Source: Lepisosteus oculatus (lineage: Eukaryota; Chordata; Actinopteri; Semionotiformes; Lepisosteidae). From it: a DNA stretch of 64,000 nucleotides. Position numbers and translations under genes: made by a program. Within the stretch, counting starts at the first letter, position 1. Every line of letters begins with the position of its first letter. The stretch spans positions 12,359,501 to 12,423,500 of the forward strand of contig NC_090704.1 of assembly GCF_040954835.1 (NCBI RefSeq). The letters run 5' to 3'. Below are positions 25,835 through 39,222 of the stretch, piece by piece. The notes below the pieces were generated by a model, which worked only from the letters and a program-made list of their open reading frames with translations, was not told where the DNA came from and ran no database searches.

Positions 25835-28800
25835 ATGGCAGGGAGCGCCGGAGAATGGTGTCTAATGGAGAGTGATCCGGGAGTCTTCACAGAATTAATT
25901 AAAGGTTTTGGTGAGTTGGTGTAGCCTAATACATTTCTTGAATAATTATGTACGCATAAGCATGCTTTAATACACTGTTTGATTCGCCCATCAGCCTTTT
26001 ATAAGAATTAAAGGCAAAAACGTATTTTCTGACGTGGATAGGTATTAAGGCTAACATTTTAGTTGCTTGGTACTTTAATTTGGTACTTCAATCTGTTTTA
26101 CCTTGAATGAAGTGAGCCAAGGCGTTTTCACTGGTGTACTTGCCAGGCCCAACAAACTGCAGAAAAGCAGTGATGTTTAGCCCATTTCATTTTTAGGCAT
26201 TGATGTATGGGAAAGAAACCATCTATTGAAAGAAAAAATGTTTTATTTAATGTGAAAATTCTCAGTGCTGTGTGCGAGAAAACTCTGAACACAATGTTTT
26301 TGCCTTTTTTTGCATTATTAGAACTGAGTTCTGATGATGATGGTGAACTTCATTGTTCATATTTGTTAAATTTGTAATCTTGGAACGTTTGTTAAAAGGT
26401 AGAAAACATTTCGTATCTGTAATTGTATGTAATTGTAAACGTTTTTAATTAATATTATATCCTAAGATGCCGATATTGTGAAGCTCGTCTCGCATTCCGG
26501 ACATTTATCATATATTTTCCATTAGTATGTGAATTTTCCCAGAATAAAATGTTCTATTAATATATTATACGTTTTGGTTTTGTATGCATTGCTACAGATA
26601 CAGTAGTTACACGTTACAGGTAGGGTAGTTACGTACTGTATGTCATATATTGGTCAAATCCCTGTTATTTTGAGGCTTTTAAAACTTTGAATGAATGGGT
26701 TCTTGGCGATGTTTGATTAGGACTTTAGACTCGGTGAATTAAAAATTTAAATCATGACTCTTAGTAAAATTCAAATGTTTCTATTTTTTAGGTTGTAAAG
26801 GAGCACAAGTTGAAGAGATATGGAGTTTGGAACCAGAAAACTTCGAAAAACTGAAGTGGGTTTTCTAAAAATGCACACAGAACAACTCGCATGTTTAAAA
26901 TGAGATATAGAATAATCTTATTTGTTTATATCTCAAACAGACGGGAGCAAAAAACATTCTGAAGGATGTGCTCATACTATTTTTTTAGTTTCTTAGGTTT
27001 TCTCACGCATTTTTAAATGGTGTTCATAAACCAAGAAATTAACAATGCCATAAATTTGGACAAATTTTATAAAATATTAGGGACCGATAGCAGAGCAACA
27101 TCTTTTGTTAGTTATCACACTAGTTGTTTGTATGCTCCTGCAGTTTCTATTTCCAATTATCTCTGAACTTACAGTGTTCAAACTAAGTACATTAGGCCCT
27201 GCATGTCACCAGTAACTAGCCTAGAATTAGGATATGCTGTACCATGCAGTGTAAGTACACCAGATTGATTTCTAATTGTTTTGAATTAACACTGCACATA
27301 ATGGTGACAGCCAGGCACCAAAGGTAGAAATTCAAAAAATTAATCTTAGATACCCCTAACGTCTGTAGAGAAGTCTTAAGTCTATGCCCGTTACATTTAA
27401 TGGCAGTAAATATCACACACAAAGGACACACGTGAAGTCTTAAATTTATTTTTACTTGTCATGTGAATTAGAAAAACCATTGCAGTTACATCTTAAACTT
27501 AATATGCTAACTTACATATACTTACATAGGCTTTCGCCTTTTGTATATGTCTTTAAAAGCTTGATTTTTGTCCTTGGATGCCATACTGTACATGTAGCAG
27601 CAAATGATTTTTAGCATGTTCTTTTGCAGACCGGTTCATGGATTGATTTTCCTTTTCAAGTGGCAGCCAGGAGAAGAACCTGCTGGATCTATTGTTCAGG
27701 ATTCCAGGCTGGACCAAATTTTTTTTGCCAAGCAGGTACTAAGCAGAAAACGAGAAATTCTGCGAGACCTTATTACGGACAAAAATCAAGAATACAGAAT
27801 AAAGAACAAAAAGTACTAGGTATTTAATGGAAGTTAAAGTAAATGACTTGTTTTTAAGCATTGGAATGAAAACCAAGTTATTTAGTTATATTTCAATAAA
27901 TAATTATATTGCATACCTTAAAGGTAACATATAGGCTGTCATTTTTATAGCACTGGCCTTTTAGCAGATGTTTAAAGATATCTATTCATGAAAAACGTCT
28001 AGATGACAATGTTTGCCACAGATGTTCATTATGGAAATGATTGGCATTTTGCTGAGCCTGCCCTTTTATTCATGCCTTTCTCCTCTTTCCTTTCTAGGTC
28101 ATTAATAATGCATGTGCTACCCAGGCTATAATCAGTGTGTTACTGAACTGCACACATTCTGACATGCACCTTGGTGAAACTCTGACAGAATTTAGAGAAT
28201 TCTCACAAAGTTTTGATGCTGCTGTAAGTAAATGTTTTAGGTTAATATTTGTCTGTTGGGGACAGTGGTGCAGTGGGTAGCATTGCTGCCTCACAACACT
28301 GGGGTCCTGAGTTCAGTTCTGGACCTGGGATGCTATCTGTGTGGCATTTGTATGTTCTCCCTGTGTTCGCATGCGTTTCTTCCAGGTTCTGTGGTTTTCT
28401 CCCACAGTATAAAAACATACTGGTACAGTAGGTTGATTTCCTTCTGGCCCTGGTGTGAATATGTCATCTGGATGAAATGACATCTCATCCAGGGTGTATC
28501 CCACCTTGTGCCCTATTGCTTGCCAGGATAGGCTTCGGCTCCTCAGAACGCTGTGTATAGGATAAAGCGGTCACACCGTATTACAGTCAATTGTAATTAC
28601 AGAAAATGTTGATAATAATATTGTTGTTGTTGTTGTTTTCCCCCTTAAAACATTTTGAATTGCCAGGTGTCTGTGAGTCAAGTGAGTCTCTCTGTATGCA
28701 TTCTCCCATTGCTGAATTCACTAATTAAAATCATCTTAGCTGAAAGTCGTGATTCTCTCACTTGGAGGTATGATAACTTTTCTTTCCCCTAGCACAAGGG

Positions 28801-31800
28801 AAAAACCTTGTGCTTTCCCCTAGTGCAATCAAAGTCACCCATCTCTTAATGACACTGTGAGCATAAGAAGTGTCCTGTTTGATCATGTTGTAATATTTCT
28901 TAATAAGCTGAGGCTGCCCTGACCATCAACTCCCCATAGTGCCTTATGTTTTGAGGAGTCCTGGTCACTCAGCTGGTGATGTGCTGATGGAGTTTACAGC
29001 TACATTTGACCACTGATCAAGCACCTTTGTTGTCCTGCTTGGTAGCTGCCTCCAGTTACTTTTTAAGTTTTAAACGTTTTTGTAGTAAAGCATTATTTTA
29101 ACTCCAGCCAAAATAGAAAGTTTAGAGTTAATCTAAACCCCAAATAAACAGATTATAATTTAAATGAGATCTGCATTAGAATGAAATAATGTGGGAAAGC
29201 AATTAAATATATTATGGTCAGTTTTAATATGAATTGGACAAGAATGTAAACATTGTGAATATAACATTAATATTTCAGGTGGGTAGCTGCATCAGCATGC
29301 CTCACACCTGAAGAAGGCTCCACGTCCGAAAAGTTGTGTTCTCTTTCTTCTTTTTTCAGCATGGAATAAACCTATTACTTGTTCCATAACATTAGTATAT
29401 GCTTGGAAAATGTTTAGGCATAGTGCATTGTAATAGGAATAAGTTAGACAAAGACAGTGAAGTGACCAATTATCTCTGTCTCTGGGCAACATTGCACCTG
29501 TTATATTGAAAAATAAATAATGTTTAATTATGATTAAATTATGTTTGTCGGTGTTTATATTTTTTATTGTATTTATACAGATGAAAGGTCTGGCCCTGAG
29601 CAACTCTGAAGTGATTCGTCAAGTGCACAATGGCTTTGCCAGGTATCATAAAATCATGTTTTCATTATCTGTGTAGATTGATAGTCCATGATAATAAAAT
29701 ACAGAATTTGAAATGGCCATTTCATGGCTAAAAGCATTTTATATTTCAAATAAAACAAAGATAAAACACATAGATCTGAGTTTAATAGCAACTACAATTA
29801 AACCCTTTGTCTTGAAACAGAGGATCTAAATAAGATAAAAGACTTAAATGCGAGTCAGTTTTGCTTTAAGGTTATAAACTCTTTCAATACATTTAAGAGC
29901 TCGGTGCTGAATTAAGCAGGCTTTAATTTGGTATTTTTCTTTTAATTCTTAGGCAGCAGATGTTTGAGTTTGATGCAAAATCATCTGCAAAAGATGAAGA
30001 TGCATTTCATTTTGTGAGCTATGTTCCAGTTAATGGCAGACTCTATGAACTGGATGGACTCCGTGAAGGACCAATTGACCTTGGTAGGCTCCTCACCCTT
30101 TGACAAAAATTTTTGGTAACTCCGTATACCCTGTACAATTCAGTCTTTCATTACCTTATTACATATTTCTCAATAAATGTGTAAATTAGATCGTGCTTGT
30201 TAAAGAACCTTTTATCAGTGTCATTCATTTTTTTTCCTGTTAGGTGCAATCCAAAACATTCATTTAGAAATATTAATCTGGCATTGTTTCTGATTTTGTT
30301 TTTAGGCACCTGTAATCAAGATGATTGGATAAGTGCAGTACGACCAGTAATTGAGAAAAGAATACAGAAGTAAATGTTGTGATTTTCTCTATATTTAAAA
30401 TAAAACTTGTATTATTTTAAAAGCAGACCTTTCTCACTTTTACTATTTTGTTCATTTTGTATTACATTTTCTTTATAAAAAATGTTTTTATTTGTATTTT
30501 GTACAATGTGCTCACTGTTTAGCTCACTGCCTAGTTAAAACTGGACATAGATCTTAAAATAAATTCTTATCCTTCTAGTGTTAATACAAAACTGCTTGAT
30601 TTTCTCTTTTTTTTAGATACAGTGAAGGGGAAATCCGCTTTAACTTAATGGCTATAGTTTCAGACCGAAAGATGATTTATGAGCATAAGATTGCAGAGCT
30701 ACAGAACCAGCTCGCAGAAGTAAGTAAAACTTCTAAATATCAAGTATCAGTCTGCCTATAAAGTCACAGTTCTTGCACATTGACCTTGATTTGTGTACAC
30801 ATCACTAGTAATGAAGTTTTTATTTTTCTGCTGCTGCTATGAATAAATGTTTGTTTTACAGGAAGAACCAATGGACACAGACCAGAGTAGCAACCTGTTA
30901 AGCTCCATTCAATCAGAAATTGCGAAATATCAGCTTCTAATTGAGGAGGAGAATCAGAAACTAAAACGGTACAAAGTATGTATATATGTTTTATTTCTAG
31001 TTACTCTTTTGAGAAGCCCAACTTTATATTTAGGCATAAGGTTCTGTTGGCATGTGCCAGATATGACACTGACTTGTGGGACTATGGCACCAATGCTGAA
31101 TTCTTGACTGGAGGTGAGAGCAAAGAGTTTTGCTGTTTGTAACCTAATGAATGTTGATTGTGTGGTGTTATTGCCATTTACTATTGCTCTCATGAGTTTT
31201 AGGTAAATCACATTGAGCAGTTAAATCCTGTCTAGGAGAAAAATACATTTGTGTTTTTTTTTAGTTAAATGATCCTTTTTGCACCCCTGAGTAGCATACT
31301 TATCTGTTTTACTGGTATTGAACACAGTTTGCATGGGTACATAATGAAATGAAGAGCTTGAATTCCATTGGGTTTTACACAAGCAAGCATCTCTTCCACA
31401 ATAGAAAGCTCATTAAATATGTCCAATATGTGCTAGTGTAAGATGTCTTAAATACCACTGTTTTGCAAGTACATCCTGAAATACTGTATTCTATAGATTT
31501 TAAGTTATAATTCTTTGAAACTTTTTTTCCTTTATCATTTTAAAACCTTTATGACTATCAACTGAAAATAAAAAATGTAGACTGAAGTTTTATGTCACTT
31601 AAGTTTGAATCTTTTCATTGAATCAATCCATTTTTAAATTTGTACTTTAAGATTGAAAACATTAGAAGAAAGCACAACTACTTGCCCTTCATCATGGAAC
31701 TACTGAAAACACTGGCGGAATACCAGCAGTTAATACCATTAGTAGAAAAGGTAAGATTTCTGGTGTTAATTCCTGGTGTTTTTTTTTTAAAGCTTTAGTT

Positions 31801-32108
31801 TGTCTTCCGAGAGCCTTATGAGTTTTGTTTACATCCCAGTAAATACAATAAAGTAGCACACGTTTGTTCTGATAGTTTGTCATTTTTTAATTCCTTTTGT
31901 TGAGGGGAATATTTCCAAAATAGTTTTTAAAGATGTTTATGCTGTATATCTGTAAATTCAATAGTTCCAGAGCTTCTATTCACAATAGCCTTTACCACTG
32001 GATTATACTGTTAATTACTTCTTGTAGATTGGTATATTGATTTTTACTTGTTGTTATTTTTAGGCAAAAGAAAAACAGAATGCCAAAAAAGCCCAAGAAG
32101 CCAAATGA
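25835..32108 (+). CDS. UCHL5: UCHL5 (UCH37), ubiquitin C-terminal hydrolase
   Basis: A cysteine deubiquitinase bound to the 26S proteasome through ADRM1/RPN13 and to the INO80 complex. Eleven exons: 25835-25910, 26792-26855, 27630-27735, 28098-28223, 29581-29642, 29953-30083, 30306-30369, 30617-30719, 30862-30975, 31652-31750 and 32064-32108 (stop TGA). All junctions are GT/AG with matching phase. The product is 329 aa, the same length as the main human isoform. Catalytic residues fall at the human positions: Gln82, Cys88 (INNACATQ), His164 (EDAFHFVSY) and Asp179 (YELDG). The C-terminal UCH37-like domain (ULD) with the KRYK-containing helix and the lysine-rich [13 protein letters not shown] end is intact. 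Intron 4 contains a LINE2-type fragment and a fold-back repeat copy. Complete and apparently functional. Confidence 0.98.
28256..28580 (+). repeat. LINE2-type retrotransposon 3' fragment / L2-tailed SINE (UCHL5 intron 4)
   Basis: It contains the familiar series GGTGCAGTGGGTAGCATTGC, then 'tgcctcacaac', 'gtatgttctccctgtg', 'ggttttctcccacagt' and 'tccagggtgtatccc', ending 'ggataaagcgg'. These are hallmarks of fish L2-family 3' ends. About 70% of the consensus seems preserved by eye. It is non-coding. Confidence 0.7.
29278..29385 (+). repeat. Fold-back family repeat, copy 1 (UCHL5 intron 4), single arm
   Basis: It starts with GGTAGCTGCATCAGCATGC, contains CTGAAGA (29308-29314) and GAAA (29328-29331) around a short GGC...CC hairpin, and ends with 'catggaataaacctattacttgttcc'-type sequence. 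The same modules recur at 41217-41384 and 51731-51916 as inverted pairs. The CTGANGA...GAAA layout resembles a hammerhead ribozyme core, as known in Penelope-like retroelements. The family assignment is inference. Confidence 0.6.
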
Positions 32109-32268
32109 CAAAGAGCTGACCCTTCATTTTCCCACAAAGTGTCACTGAAATAATCCATCACAATCCTCTGTAACCTGTCCAAAGAGCACAGAGAGGTCCT
32201 GAAAATAGTTTCAAGTGATTGCTCGAAAACTGTTAATTTGTTGTGCTACATGCATGCAGAAATGTTGA

Positions 32269-32274
32269 AATAAA
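32269..32274 (+). terminator. UCHL5 polyadenylation signal
   Basis: AATAAA 161 nt after the UCHL5 stop codon, followed within 30 nt by a T-rich stretch. This is the natural 3' end of the transcript. Confidence 0.7.
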
Positions 32275-35200
32275 CCTTTGTCTATTTTTTTCATATATAA
32301 AGTTTAAATGTTCACATGCTTTTGTTTGATTTCTTTACAACTAAGCAATCATTGTAGTGTTCCTTGGGGTTAAATTAGTTAACTAGTAGAATTGTGTAAA
32401 AACATACATGGTAAAATTATTTTTCAAAATGTCTTTATACCAACACCAAACACCAGCAGATTGTATGCTTAGAGGCACCTATGCACTGTTTGTGTGTGAA
32501 ACATGGAATACATATATATCAATTTTAATTAAATATTTTTTTCTAGTAACAGCATTTTTGACTTAAATGAAGAAAGTACTGGCCACTAGATGGAGAAGTT
32601 CACCATATTAAAGTATGTTAATACTAGACTAAAAAGCTAAGAATGTGCCTATGCAGTTAATGCATGTATAATCAGTGTATTTTCCTATACATTTTTAGTC
32701 AGTATCTTAACAAATGAAATGCATTAAGACGTCTTACTTGCACTGAGATACATCCCAATCTTTGTTTTAGGTTTTAATAGAGAAAGGGTCCTCTATAGTT
32801 TTATTATAGGAAAAATTACAAATGACAAATTACAGAATATCTTACACAAAAAATATTTTTTTCTTTTTTTTTGTGTTATGTTTTAGGTTTACTGTACCTT
32901 GATAATCACAAAATTATATGCGTTAACATTTGTGAAAGGGCAGATGGTTTAAATTGCATACAAACAGGATGTAGAACATACTATCTCCAGAATTCATGAG
33001 CATTATTTGTTCATACAAGCAGCATAGGTGCTTTCTATTGAAAACTGTTGAATTGCCATTCAATATGTAATTACCATTATGCATTCAGTAAGTGGAGAAA
33101 AATGAAATGGCTCCTACTTCAGAGAAACTCAGTAATTGTTGCAGGTACAGATCAGGTATTAAAAGGCATGTACTGTTTAATACAGTTTTCGCATTACAAT
33201 TTATTAAGAAACAATATTGTGAAGTAAGATACCCTTGGATTGAAAGTGCATATGCATTTTATAGGTTTTTTTTATTAAGAATTTTGTTTCAAAATTTCCT
33301 TTTTAACGTTCAAAGTTAAAACTTTATTACAAGAAAAACAAAGGTGCAATGACATAAAATCACTGCCAGTCGTGGTTAACAACAGCTTTGAATCGGACTC
33401 TGAAACTGAACATCAGAGGTGTAGCCATTTCCTCCTATCTATCTCTGACAGCTGTTTTCAGTTTAGGACAGCATTAGAGGCAGATAACATCTTCCTTTTA
33501 CATCTTTCACAATTACAGTAGTCACTCGCCAAAAGCAGAGCTGGCAAAACCTAAAAGATGTCACATCCTCGTGAGAACAACCTGCATTCTCCATCTTGAA
33601 ACAGATGACTTACAATAAGTAAACAGGTTTAATGTTTAGGGAGATTTATAAGTGAATATACTGTACTGTATCTTCAAATGGTTTAGTAATTTGCAGTAGT
33701 CTTTCAGTAGACTTTTAATAAAAAATTGAGCATTGCTTAATTCCTAATAAGGGTTCTTTATTGGAAATAAATTGAATTTTTTTAACTTGATCACATTATT
33801 CAAAACCTGGACAAACTTTAAAAAAAACGGAAAGCCATAGATCTGTTGTGCGATACATAAATTTACACAAATCCTTATTACATAAAGTAATATTTACTTT
33901 ATAACTTGTACTATAATCACATGATCATGAAAAGACTTGCAAGTATTCTGCAAGAAAAGAAGCCTATTTAAATGCTAGTAATTCTTTCCTTTTTTAAAGC
34001 TTTTAAAAAAACTAGAGACACTAAAGATAAAAGAACATGTAGTACAGACTAAACATGTAATGATGTAGCCCATTGATTTGGACTTGCTGTACTTTTAACA
34101 TTTGTTTGCTAAATTCAAAAGTACTTTTCTTAACTTTCTGTATATTTATATCCTCCAACTTCCTGAAAAAGATCTTTTTTTGGCAGGATTTAATTTGTGG
34201 ATCCAATAACTAAGTAATGCATGCTGTATAATAAACGATGCAAATTCAATTTTGCCATAGTATGAAATGCTTTCCAGCACATTTTTTTATATTTCACAGA
34301 TCCTGTAAAATGACAAAAAGTCTTTTTGAGGCTCTTGACAGACAGTAACTTTCTATCATAAAGTTATTTCTTGCCACCCAATTCATTCTAGATTAGTTTT
34401 CATCCAGATGTACAATATTTTAAATCTAAGACGTTATTGAAAGATCAGATCTGGTATTATGGAAAGCAAGATGATACTTCCCTTTAAAAAAAAAACAAGG
34501 AAATCACTTTAGTGCTCTAAAGTTTAAATACAGTAACTTGTTCTTCATTTGCAGGGAACACACACACACACTTTTCCAGAAATGCTGGTTCATTTATAAC
34601 TAAAAAAATTATATAGCCTCCTCTATGTAAAATTAGTTTGTTGTCTGTTAAGGTTTACATTAAGTGTTTCTATGTTTTGCTTTATTATGGCATTTTTACA
34701 CATACATTTAAAACCTGAATGAAATGTTTCTAACAAGGCAGGTACTCCTTTTGATGCCTATCATTGATGACTTTCAAAAAGGCATAATGGCAAAGAAAAA
34801 AGTTCTTATCATGCTATGGTAATTACACATTCAGTATGGATTACAATGGTGTATTTATAGTTGTTGCCCTGAAGATAAATTTGAACTCTAAAAATAACCT
34901 CCTTGTTGTGAAATTGCTAAACAATGGTTACCTCAGTGGGTACTGTCCAACCTGTTTTGTGAGCATGGCAATATCTTTTGTCACATCTTAGTTAAATATG
35001 AACAGTCAAATAAGCACATGTCATTTCTCTATGCTATGTCAGTATAAGAAACTCTTCCAGAGGAGCAGCAGGAACAGAATTCTATAGCCAATAAGCAGCA
35101 TCAGGTTTCTCCATCATTACAATTTACGAAGTAAGAAATCTATTTTCCAGGGAAACAATGCAATATTGCATTGAATGTGTTATTTCAACCATTACTGAAG

Positions 35201-35802
35201 TTAATGCAGAAGTATATCAGTTTTTGTAAGCATTCACAGAAGTGCATCAGTACCTCAATAAAACTATTTGTGAATTGTGAATTCTCCGAAATGATCTATC
35301 AAAAAGACTTGGCACAAAAAATTTCTGACCAAAATACAAATGTCTATTTGGTTATTTGATATCTTGCCTCATGCAGTTCAAAGACCGATATCCATAGTAC
35401 CTTTGCACAAAGACTGCAAAACCTTACATTTTTTAAACTTTTGTTAAGAAGAAATTAATTTTTTTATTTCAACAGAAATATTAATTGCTCCGTACTGCTA
35501 GTACTGTTGCTCTGTAAGCCAAGTGTCTCTGATGTCTATGTATTCGAAAAATGCAAACTATTTTTTGCTTCCAGTCTATTTTTAGAAGTCATACAAGTTC
35601 CCAGAAAAAAAATATACATTCTTCTGAATATGAGGTTGTGTTTAACTTATAGAGGTAATATTTTCTTAAAATAGAAATGTTTTCAGCCCATGAATTGAAA
35701 ACAATTTGTCTCCTGACAAATTTGCTATTAAATTTTAAAAACGTAATGATTTCCGTAATTCATTACATTTTTAAAATATACCTCAAGATTATTACTGTTG
35801 CT

Positions 35803-36274
35803 AGCAGCCATATCACCCTGCAGCTCTCAACTGGATGTCCACTGAAGCTAAGCAGGGTTGGGCCTGGTCAGTACCTAGATGGGAGACCTCCTGGGAAGCT
35901 ACAGTATGGTTGCTGCTGGAAGTGGCGTTAGTGGGACCTGCAGTATGGCAGGGACACTATACTGTAGTGGACGCCATCTTTTGGATGAGACATTAAACCG
36001 AGGTCCTGACTCTCAGTGGTCATTAAAGATCGCCGGGCATTTCCCGATAAGAGTAGGGAGTTATCCCGGTGTCTGGGCTGAATTTCCCCCTTGGCCTTTA
36101 CCGTGGCCTCCAAATTGTCCCCATGTGTGATTGGCTTGCACTTGTCCTGCGATGGACTGGTGTCCTGTCCATGGTGTACCCTGCCTTGCACTCGTTGCTT
36201 TCCGGGTAGGCTCTGGCTTCCCGCGACACCGTATGGTATAAAGCGATTTGGCAAGTGACATGATATGACATGAT
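35803..36274 (+). repeat. 5S-rRNA-headed SINE, second copy with different 3' tail
   Basis: The 5S head is present (GCCATATCACCCTG, GAAGCTAAGCAGG, GATGGGAGACC), followed by the shared GGATGAGACATTAAACCGAG body. The 3' part differs from the copy at 19771-20357: it carries 'gatggactggtgtcctgtcc' and 'gctttccgggtaggctctgg', an L2-like tail. It is therefore a different subfamily or a recombinant of the same 5S-SINE lineage. Confidence 0.8.
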
Positions 36275-36504
36275 TATTACTTTTCCAGATAATGGATATT
36301 TTATACAAGTATTACTTGTTTAGTGTTATGGGAATAGGTATATTTCTCATACATGTAAAGATATTCAAAAGATGAAGTTGCTTTATTTAAACTAAGATAC
36401 ATTATACTAAGGCTTCACACACCACAGTGTATTAGACTGCAGGCACGTTTTCAGTCCATCTGGAACTTTTACAAACTGAACCAGCTTGATATTAAGTGGA
36501 CCAT

Positions 36505-36600
36505 TTTACCAACTTCTCCCAGCTCTCAGTTCCTACTGCTTTAAGAGACTTGGTAAGCCTACTCACTTCCAGGGCCAGAATTGGAATCTCCTGCTTTAAA
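36505..36600 (-). repeat. Dispersed repeat, minus-strand copy of an inverted pair
   Basis: Read on the minus strand it has 'ggccctgga', then AAAGCAGTAGGAACTGAGAG and CTGGGAGAAGTTGGTAAAAT. It aligns by eye to the plus-strand copy at about 36740-36860. The family name is not known to me; it resembles a common fish 'tccagccctggag' repeat. Confidence 0.45.
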
Positions 36601-36739
36601 GAAATTAAAAAACAAGTAAATGTTGACAAAATGTACACTTCCTTTTTTCAGTTATGAAGCTATGACTAATTGCATGTTCATGTTTTAATCTAGTGGGCAA
36701 CATCAAGCTATCTTTTTTTATTTCTGCGTGCACTGGATC

Positions 36740-36860
36740 CATGGTTTTTCCAACTCCAGCCCTGGAGAATTGCATTCCGTCAGGTTTTATAGGTCACTTT
36801 AAATCAGCAGTATCTGAAGAGCTGGGAAAAGCTGTTAAAATGCTGCATTTAAGCCAGATA
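36740..36860 (+). repeat. Dispersed repeat, plus-strand copy of an inverted pair
   Basis: It contains CCAACTCCAGCCCTGGAG, AAATCAGCAGTATCTGAAG and CTGGGAAAAGCTGTTAAAAT, matching the minus-strand copy about 150 bp to the left with substitutions and small indels. Confidence 0.45.
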
Positions 36861-38339
36861 GTTATTTCAAATGTTTCATTATGAGCTGCTATGCTATTAA
36901 AGTCTATAGAACAGAAGCTCTCCAGAAATGGGCTTGAGACCTCTGGCACTGGAGAATATGAAGAATCGTAAATGAACAATATAAATGAGAATTATTAATA
37001 AAACAAATTCATGAGGCATTACGGAGATCAAAGGGTTATTAAAAGTTACAGAAATGTGTTTGATCCAGACATACAGCAGTGCAGTATGCATACCTTTTAA
37101 AAATTGTATTACAATCTAGTGTGGATCTCCAGTATTGTTTGCGATTATTCCTGGGTGTGGTTCTCTTACGCAGACTGCCATATCTTTTTTGCATGCTATC
37201 TTTCTGCCAAAGTCATTCTCGGAACGCTTGTCATGACATTCTTCCCCAGTAGCTGGCAACTGCTGCACCTAGTTTCAGTGTTAGACAGCATACATGCCCC
37301 AACTCATTGCACCTCTATTTCACACTTAATCCTGATTTCATAGTCACAGGTCTAGCTTAATCCTCTCTTGATATCTATCAACAAGAACATTCCAGAATGA
37401 ATATATTTAATTTTTGAGTAAAACGGAAGAAGTGCCTTTTGTGGTATTCTGTTATGGAAAAAATATCAGAATGTGGCTAATAAATCTTTAAATTGCAATC
37501 TGTGTTTTATTCTAAAAGAATATGGTTTATTTTTTTACTACTACAAAAACAAAAATAATTCTACAAGAAATTAATCTAATCTTTGCTTGAACTACTGTAT
37601 GTTGCTGCTGATGAACAGAAAAACACTTTTATCGCTGATTCAATGAACACACATTGCATCTTCTTCCTCATGAATCATTCATATCTCCTGGATTTCCTTT
37701 CTTATAATCTCACAATCTTTGAAGCCATCCTGTTAACGTGACTGAGAGCAATGTGAATGTCACAAGGACATCAATTATGAAACTGCAACATTGTGCTATG
37801 TCATTTTTTTTTGCCACTGATAAAGAGTTATCTACTGTAGATGGGTTAATGCAACTGGAAGTAATTTGAAAACAAGAAAACAAATGATGATTCTCTATTC
37901 ATTTGTGCAAGTTCTGCTTAAATCCTGTATAGCATTTTCTTAACCAAACTGTGTTATCAGGCATGTACATGTTTGTATCTCGTAAAATCAATAAAACAAA
38001 CATTCCATCCAGGGAAGAAAAAAATATATGCTGAATTGAATCATTGTTCTTCATTTATTCTACAGTTGAAACAACCATGACATTATTTATTCGGAATCGC
38101 TAAGTACACAAGTAATAGCTAGGTTTTTTCTTTAAATTACATTTTTAAAATGAAACAATTTCCCTTTTAAGTGTATCACCATGTGACTTAGTTTCGGCTA
38201 CAGAAGCTTATTTGTTGCTCTACCTTCATACAATTTGCATTTGTGAGAAGTTTAATTTAAGTACTACTGTATGCAGTATACGTTTTGGGTTATTCCATGC
38301 ATAGATTAGAACAGAAAACATACTTTCTGTTCAACTTTG

Positions 38340-39222
38340 GGATGTCAAATGACCATAAGTATTGGGACACATTTACATTTAAACAAATTTCAGAGTGTAA
38401 AAAATCCATATTTGGTTGCATATCCCTTTGAGGTAATAAATCTGGCATCCACAGAGCTCACCAACCAAACTGTTTATGTAAGAGTCCGAGATACCCTGCC
38501 AAGCCTTCGCTGCAGGTTTTGCCTACTGGATTGTTCCAACTTGTTATAAGTTGTATAATTATCTAAGTGAAGAAAAGCAAGCTGCAGTGTTTTAGACATG
38601 TGGTTAGACAAGAAGCCTCATTAGAAAGAGATATCATGTAAGGAATTGTCAGCAGAAAACTATAAAACAGCCTGGGTAGCAAACTTAACATTGTGGCAGA
38701 AGCTGTCACTAACTGCAGCCCATAAAGCAGCAAAGAAACAACTCACTGTGCCTCATCCGTGCTGCAGTTCATCATATTAATGATTTTATCTTGGTATCAT
38801 CCCTCCATGAAACTTTGTTCACCAACTGTACTTGCTTAGCTTTTGCACCAAGCAGATTCTAATGTTGATTTTTTACTCTCATGTCATATTTGGTATGCCC
38901 AGTTTTTTTCTTTCAGCTTCATAATTGCTTGCAGCTCGTTAACAGTAAACTGGTCAGTTTGAGTTGCTTTTCAGTTACCAAAGTCAAAGAAAGACAAACT
39001 GGTAGGATAGCCACAGCTCTTTTATGAGTGCCTAATTGCCCAACAACAAACACCTGAAGAAGAGGAGACACCTGTCAGCCAATTGTCTCAATACTTTTGT
39101 CCCTTCAAAGAGGAGTTGTGTTTATCAGTCAAGTTTTTTCATTAAAAATGATTATTAGAGTTCATAGTTAAAATTCTAATTTAGACTTCACTGTCCCAAT
39201 ACTTTTGGGAGGCATTCTATGG
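38340..39222. mobile_element. Degenerate Tc1/mariner-type relic or MITE
   Basis: The ends carry inverted AAGTATTGGGACA (38356 region) and TGTCCCAATACTTTTGG (39190-39208), the terminal motif of a Tc1-like family. A third related motif lies at about 39087. No transposase frame survives; the open frame at 38337-38549 spans the left end and is not protein-like. Confidence 0.5.

Noticed and set aside
26330-26390. Possible C/D-box snoRNA in UCHL5 intron 1 (TGATGATGA)
   Set aside because: No matching D box or terminal stem could be found at the expected spacing.
35928-36308. 126-codon open frame on the minus strand (and a similar one at 19815-20114)
   Set aside because: Both lie inside 5S-SINE copies read antisense; non-coding repeats.
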